In this document: piece by piece, positions 59,575 to 64,000 of the stretch | Layout: each line of letters opens with the position of its first letter | Numbering within the stretch: the first letter of the stretch is position 1 | From: Parascedosporium putredinis | Lineage: Eukaryota > Ascomycota > Sordariomycetes > Microascales > Microascaceae | Assembly: GCA_949357655.1 (NCBI GenBank) | Contig: CASHTG010000018.1 | Span: 868,001 to 932,000, forward strand | Direction: 5' to 3' | Length of the DNA stretch: 64,000 nucleotides | The notes under the pieces: generated by a model | The model's database searches: none | Told to the model about the DNA's origin: nothing | What the model saw: the letters and a program-made list of their open reading frames with translations, nothing else | Made by a program: the position numbers and the translations under genes

Positions 59575-62500
59575 CGCCCTCCACCCATTCACGATTCACG
59601 ACCACGCAACCTGCAGGCACACACCCTCACCCTCACCCCTTTCAGAGACAGGCTCCACCACCTGCATCCGGGAGTGTGAATCCTCTCGAACCCCTCGCTC
59701 GTTTCCTCGACCTCCCTCAACCAGGCCAACCCGGGCGGGCAACCAGGGCGGGCAAGCACCAGAACGTGCTCGTCTTTTCTTTCCCTGCCCATGCGACACT
59801 TCCTCCGCCAGCAGAGGCCGCAAGCTTTGCAGGAGCCGGGTGCCTTGCGAAAGAAAACGCCTTGTAGACTACGCGCTCTGGTGCTAGTCTGTTGGAGCCT
59901 TGTCTGGCCGCCCAGCTTCTTGTTGGTTTTTTTCTTTCCTTTTTCCCCATTCATTGGTTCGACGTCGCAGCTTAGCCCCCAAACCCGACTATTCCTAGCA
60001 ACACAAACTCCGTGTCACGAGGCTCCACAAAGGCTCCATCGACATGCGGAGCCGGAGGTGAACCCCGTCGATGTCAACCTACCTGCCTAGTTTTTGCTCT
60101 CCCTGCTTGGCTGCCTACTCGCTGAACCTGTACCCCATTGCACATGGCAGAACGCCACAAAGAGTCGATTGTAGAGACCGGGGGAGGGGCAGAGGGCTGG
60201 GCGGAGAGGGAGGGTGAGTTCGCATGGCGATAGGCCCATCAACAAAGGGCACCGATTTCTGGCTGGGCCAGCCTCCCTTGACCCCGCTACCCGTAAGAAA
60301 CCCCACCAACCGCCGGGCTGTCTCGGGCGCCGGCCTCGGACGAGAGATGGGGAGGGTTTTCCTTCTTTTTTTTTTTGGTGGGAGAAAATAAAAAGATAAG
60401 GGATAGCCTGGAAGAGGGGGAGCGCTGGTTTCCTATTACCCCCAAAGGCAAACATTGAAGCGATTAGAGGCTAGTCACGCCCTGGTTGTGATGTCTGGTT
60501 GGTTGGAACACAGAGCCTCCTGTGGTCAGGTCAACGCAGAACCACGTGTGATGCTGAACGGGGGCGCTTCCGGCAGGAGTGCTTGATGGAGTCTCCACTT
60601 GGCGATCCATCTACGGCATACTACGCGTCGCCTTCTCTCTCTGTCGTTTCTTACACTACCTTGTCTCAGCTCCCTCTTTCCGCGACCCTGTATCCAACAA
60701 GTATGTATACAAGGAGGAACATTAGCTCTTATCGCGGAGGCAGCAAGGCAGAGAGGAGGGCAGGAGGGGATTATCGGAGGCAGGCCCATAGTGCCGACCC
60801 TCTTCCCACTCGTCGACGTGCGGATTAAAAATCGACGAGCTCACACGCTTGCACCGAATTCCACTGGCGCCAAGGACGAGAGTGATAGCCGAGACTCCTC
60901 CCCAACGCCCGTCCCGCCATCTCGATCGTAGTCCTTTGTGATGGCAACCCTCCCGCCTGCTCCGTCGACTTACTACATGTCTCGTTGCACACCGTCTTAC
61001 CAGACGACCAATGGTTGGATACTCTCTCACAATTTTCTACTTTTCTTCTTTGATTGATTGATTGAATGCTCCCATGTACGAGCTAGGAACAAGTCAGGAT
61101 CTCACCCTCCAGCCGAGCCTTTGTGGTTTGCATATCAGACCTCGTGCCCTCCCCTCTGGGCGTCCTGTGGGGTGTGTGCCATGATTTTCATCCAGCATGA
61201 ATGAGATCCAGATCCAGCCCCAAAGTCTCGCCAACGAACCTGAAGCCGCCCCTCACTCGCTCCCTTTCTTCCATGTCCCCCTTTGATTCTCAGTCCCCTC
61301 GCGCACTTTTTTTCTTTTCTTGTCCTTCTTTTTGTCTTTCCTTCTAGAGACCTGCCTCCCCCTTGCTGCATCCACCACGATCCTATACCCCCACCAAGAT
61401 CTTTAATCTACGAGTGGCGTTCCTTCATGACACCAAATTGAATGTCTCCTCATGCAGCTCTTCGCCATGACTGGTGTCAGTGTCATCTAATATCACATCA
61501 TTTTCCCTCCTTTGTTTCCATCGGTCTTGTTTTTTTTCTTTTTCCTTCTCCTCCCTCTTGCCTCTCAGGAAAAGGAACCCTGGCCCCGGCAAGGCGAAAC
61601 GGCTCCAGACTCTCTTGTACGTACGTGACATGCAGACCCAAGAAATAAGGTCAAGGAAAAGGGAGGGAGGGGAAGGGGGCAAAAGCGAGCAACGGCGCGT
61701 GAATGGCCCATCCTCGGCGTTTATACCAGGACGCAGACTCCCGCACTTGGAGAAAAAAGGGCCTTGGGGCGATCAGCAAATCAGCCTATGCAAGCCAAAA
61801 AGTCACTGATCAAATGTTGTCCATCTCCCCACTCGCCCGCGAGCCGCCTTGATGCCCTCCCCACCGATCCTAAACGTGCAAAGTCATGGGGTTCCATGGG
61901 TACCGCCGTCAGCCCATGAGATACCGGCCCCCATATATCTAGTTCTTCCTCGTCTATTTGTATTCCAGTGCGCGGTAGGCTAGGCAAGAGGCAACGGCGG
62001 AAACCGTAATTTTTTTCCCCTCTCGCTTTACCTCTTGGGTTTGAAGGGAGCTTGTGAGGCCACCCCCTATATCCCATCGGGTATATTACGGGATCAGCAA
62101 ATGAAAGAGAAATGTAGAAGGGAAAAAAAAAACGAAAACGAAAATCGACCACGGTTGTCTCATGCCCAAAACCCGGGCCGGCCGAGACGAGGGAACGGAG
62201 GGGAGCGATGGGTAGGCAATGCCGCGGAAGAAATATCAAATACTCTAGTGCAGTCTCTAGTACGGTCCATTGGGGAAAGGGGAGAGAGAAGGGTTCTAAC
62301 GAGTGATGCAATATCAAGATGTTTGATTCTCATATGTGTTTGCCACTCTCCCAGGGCCTGTTTAAAGACGTTTTCTTCTGGAGTGTCCGTGATTCCATGG
62401 TTGTGAAGAATCGGTGCAAGAATAAGAGAGAGCCGCGCCTTCCGAGCAGTTCGTCCCTGGTCCGATTTTTATCTTATTTTTATGTAGCTTTCGCTTTCCT

Positions 62501-64000
62501 TGATTCAAGTTCGCTCGTATCACTGTGGGAGAATCAATATTGCGCCAAAGAAAAAAAAGCTAGGAAAAGAAACGAAATAAGGTCGAGAGTGGTGAGAGAA
62601 GGTTGATTAAAAGACGAATCTCCCCGTGGCTAGCAACAGCTGGCCCATGCCGAACGTGCAGGACGCGGTAGGGGCTGGAGCAGGGTGTGATTTCGTCATG
62701 CCAATTAATATAAATCTCGAGCATGTGCCCGGGCAAAGAAGGACGGAGGTCGGAGGATGAAGGGGAAACGGCCTTTGGCTGCGACCCCTGGGAGTGGTGG
62801 AACGGCCAGAAACGAACGAGAGAAGCCAAGACGGCGACACGCCGTATATAGAACGCGGCCTGGATATTAACCAGCTTTTGTGCGTTTCCTCTCTCCAATA
62901 AGGTATCAAAAGACCGAAGACGAGACAGAAAAAGACCCGGGGTGGGTAAGACTACACGCACGTAAAATGATGAAGCTTGCGAGCTGGGTTGAAGAAGGGC
63001 GCGCGGCGGATGAAATGGAAAATGATGATTCATGGCAAAGAAAATATTCACGAGCAAGGTAAAATAAGAAAGGGACGATAAGTAAAAAAAAAAAAAAAAG
63101 CGGGTGAATGAGAAACGTTCGCTTAGACGTTAGTTGAGAGAGATCGCTCGCCCTTTGCCGTCTCTAGAAGCCGGGCTGAAGGCGAGCTGTAGCATGATAG
63201 TAGAGCACGCTCGAAACACGGCATCGAAAGGAGGAGAGCGGCAATCCCGGAGAGAGAGGTTAAGAGGGAGATTGCAGAGCAAAGGAGCTGGCCTGGAAAG
63301 AAGGCTAGGAATGGCTGTCCTTGCGATGAGAAGGCCGAGGAGGTCAACGGTGGTTCACCTCTCCTCCGGACCCATAGATGTCATGCCTTTGACGAGTACT
63401 TGTTCTTCAGATCCACGTCTGAGATAGATGGGCCGACAAGTAAATGGGCAAGGGTGGTCCCGGTTCCAAGTCAAGGAAACAAAACAACACAGCTTCGAGA
63501 TTTATATTTTATGCACAGCAGGCGAGCATCTCCTCGGCAGCCAGCATCACACACCCCCTCCCCGGCTTTTCTGTCTTCTTCTTTGTCGACTCCTGAGAAG
63601 AACAAGGGGGAGATAAGTTGTCGGGAAAGGAAGATGCACTCCTCTTTGGTCGACTGATATGGTTTCCGCGGCGGTGCTCGCCCGGCGCTGGCTCCGTACA
63701 TGCACCCGCAGGTTTGTATAGCTTAGCACATTGCTTCCACCACCACCACAATCCCGCGCTCCCTGCACGACATTTTGGCCTTGCCGAGGAAAAAGAAAGA
63801 GAGAACCTGCACATAGACGTCAAGGCACCATTCGACGACGGCAGCAGTGGCGTCTACTTTTGCCCGCCCCTTCTGCCCGCCTCCTGCCCGCTAACACGGC
63901 TCGTCTTCCGATCCTCGCGTCCGCCGGCGGGCTCGGACATGGCTTTTTTTTCCCTTCTTTTTCCAACGCCGTGGGAGAGAGGACGTGCGGCTCGAGGGAT

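Larger units (their letters stand above)
49437..64000. other. 14.5-kb gene-poor region at right edge
   Basis: No recognisable gene, tRNA or transposon. Frames are short, mutually overlapping and of unlike composition. It includes the Meu6-like promoter at its left end, a (TG)n microsatellite at 52011-52059, a T run near 54597-54611, an A run of about 15 near 63085-63100, and many C/T or G/A tracts from 58 to 64 kb. The density of pyrimidine tracts fits long leaders or promoters of a regulatory gene beyond the right edge, but that is inference. A gene badly split by assembly frameshifts could hide here. Confidence 0.5.

Noticed and set aside
61781..62317. 178-residue - strand frame at the right end
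   Set aside because: Overlapped by + strand frames, mixed composition, no known motif.
1..64000. RIP-mutated transposon, CRISPR array, telomere repeat, rRNA
   Set aside because: No terminal repeats, reverse-transcriptase or transposase motifs, regularly spaced repeats, TTAGGG arrays or rRNA-like segments were seen. RIP indices could not be computed here.

Overview
The window looks like nuclear DNA of a filamentous ascomycete, most likely a Sordariomycete. The genes carry short introns (52-141 nt) with GT...AG ends and CTAAC-type branch sites, and are set in AT-richer spacers full of pyrimidine and purine tracts. The gene families (SUR7/PalI, hybrid histidine kinase, PPZ phosphatase, Meu6-type PH protein) are typical of this group. 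I recognise twelve protein genes and one tRNA. I see no transposon, CRISPR array, rRNA or secondary-metabolite cluster.

Layout. 1-6.9 kb: no recognisable gene. 6.9-13.8 kb: a HIG1/Rcf2 respiratory factor (+), a kelch protein (-), and the tRNA-dihydrouridine synthase Dus3 (+), the last two divergent. 15.4-17.2 kb: a PPZ-type Ser/Thr phosphatase (-). 17.2-25.1 kb: mostly empty. 25.1-26.1 kb: a SUR7-family membrane protein (+). 27.0-35.9 kb is the densest part: WDR6/Trm734 (+), an intron-bearing tRNA-Val(UAC) (-), mitochondrial ribosome recycling factor (+), a mitochondrially targeted RG-rich protein (-), and succinate-semialdehyde dehydrogenase (-). 37.5-38.4 kb: a four-helix membrane protein (-). 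42.1-46.5 kb: a hybrid histidine kinase (+). 47.7-49.4 kb: an Ala/Glu-rich PH-domain (Meu6-like) protein (-). 49.4-64 kb: 14.5 kb with no gene I can recognise.

Several genes share a translation theme (Dus3, WDR6, tRNA-Val, mitochondrial RRF, a possible mitoribosomal protein). Fungi do not use operons and nothing here shows co-regulation.

The most striking observation is about the sequence itself. Ten of the twelve protein genes are interrupted by apparent frameshifts, about 28 in all. Every one is explained by the loss of a single base, mostly in a G/C or A/T run of 4-6. When one base is restored at each site, every gene becomes an exact multiple of three with its introns removed. These are widely conserved genes, so I read the shifts as homopolymer contractions in the assembly rather than pseudogenes. 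Gene coordinates below span the whole inferred gene, breaks and introns included.
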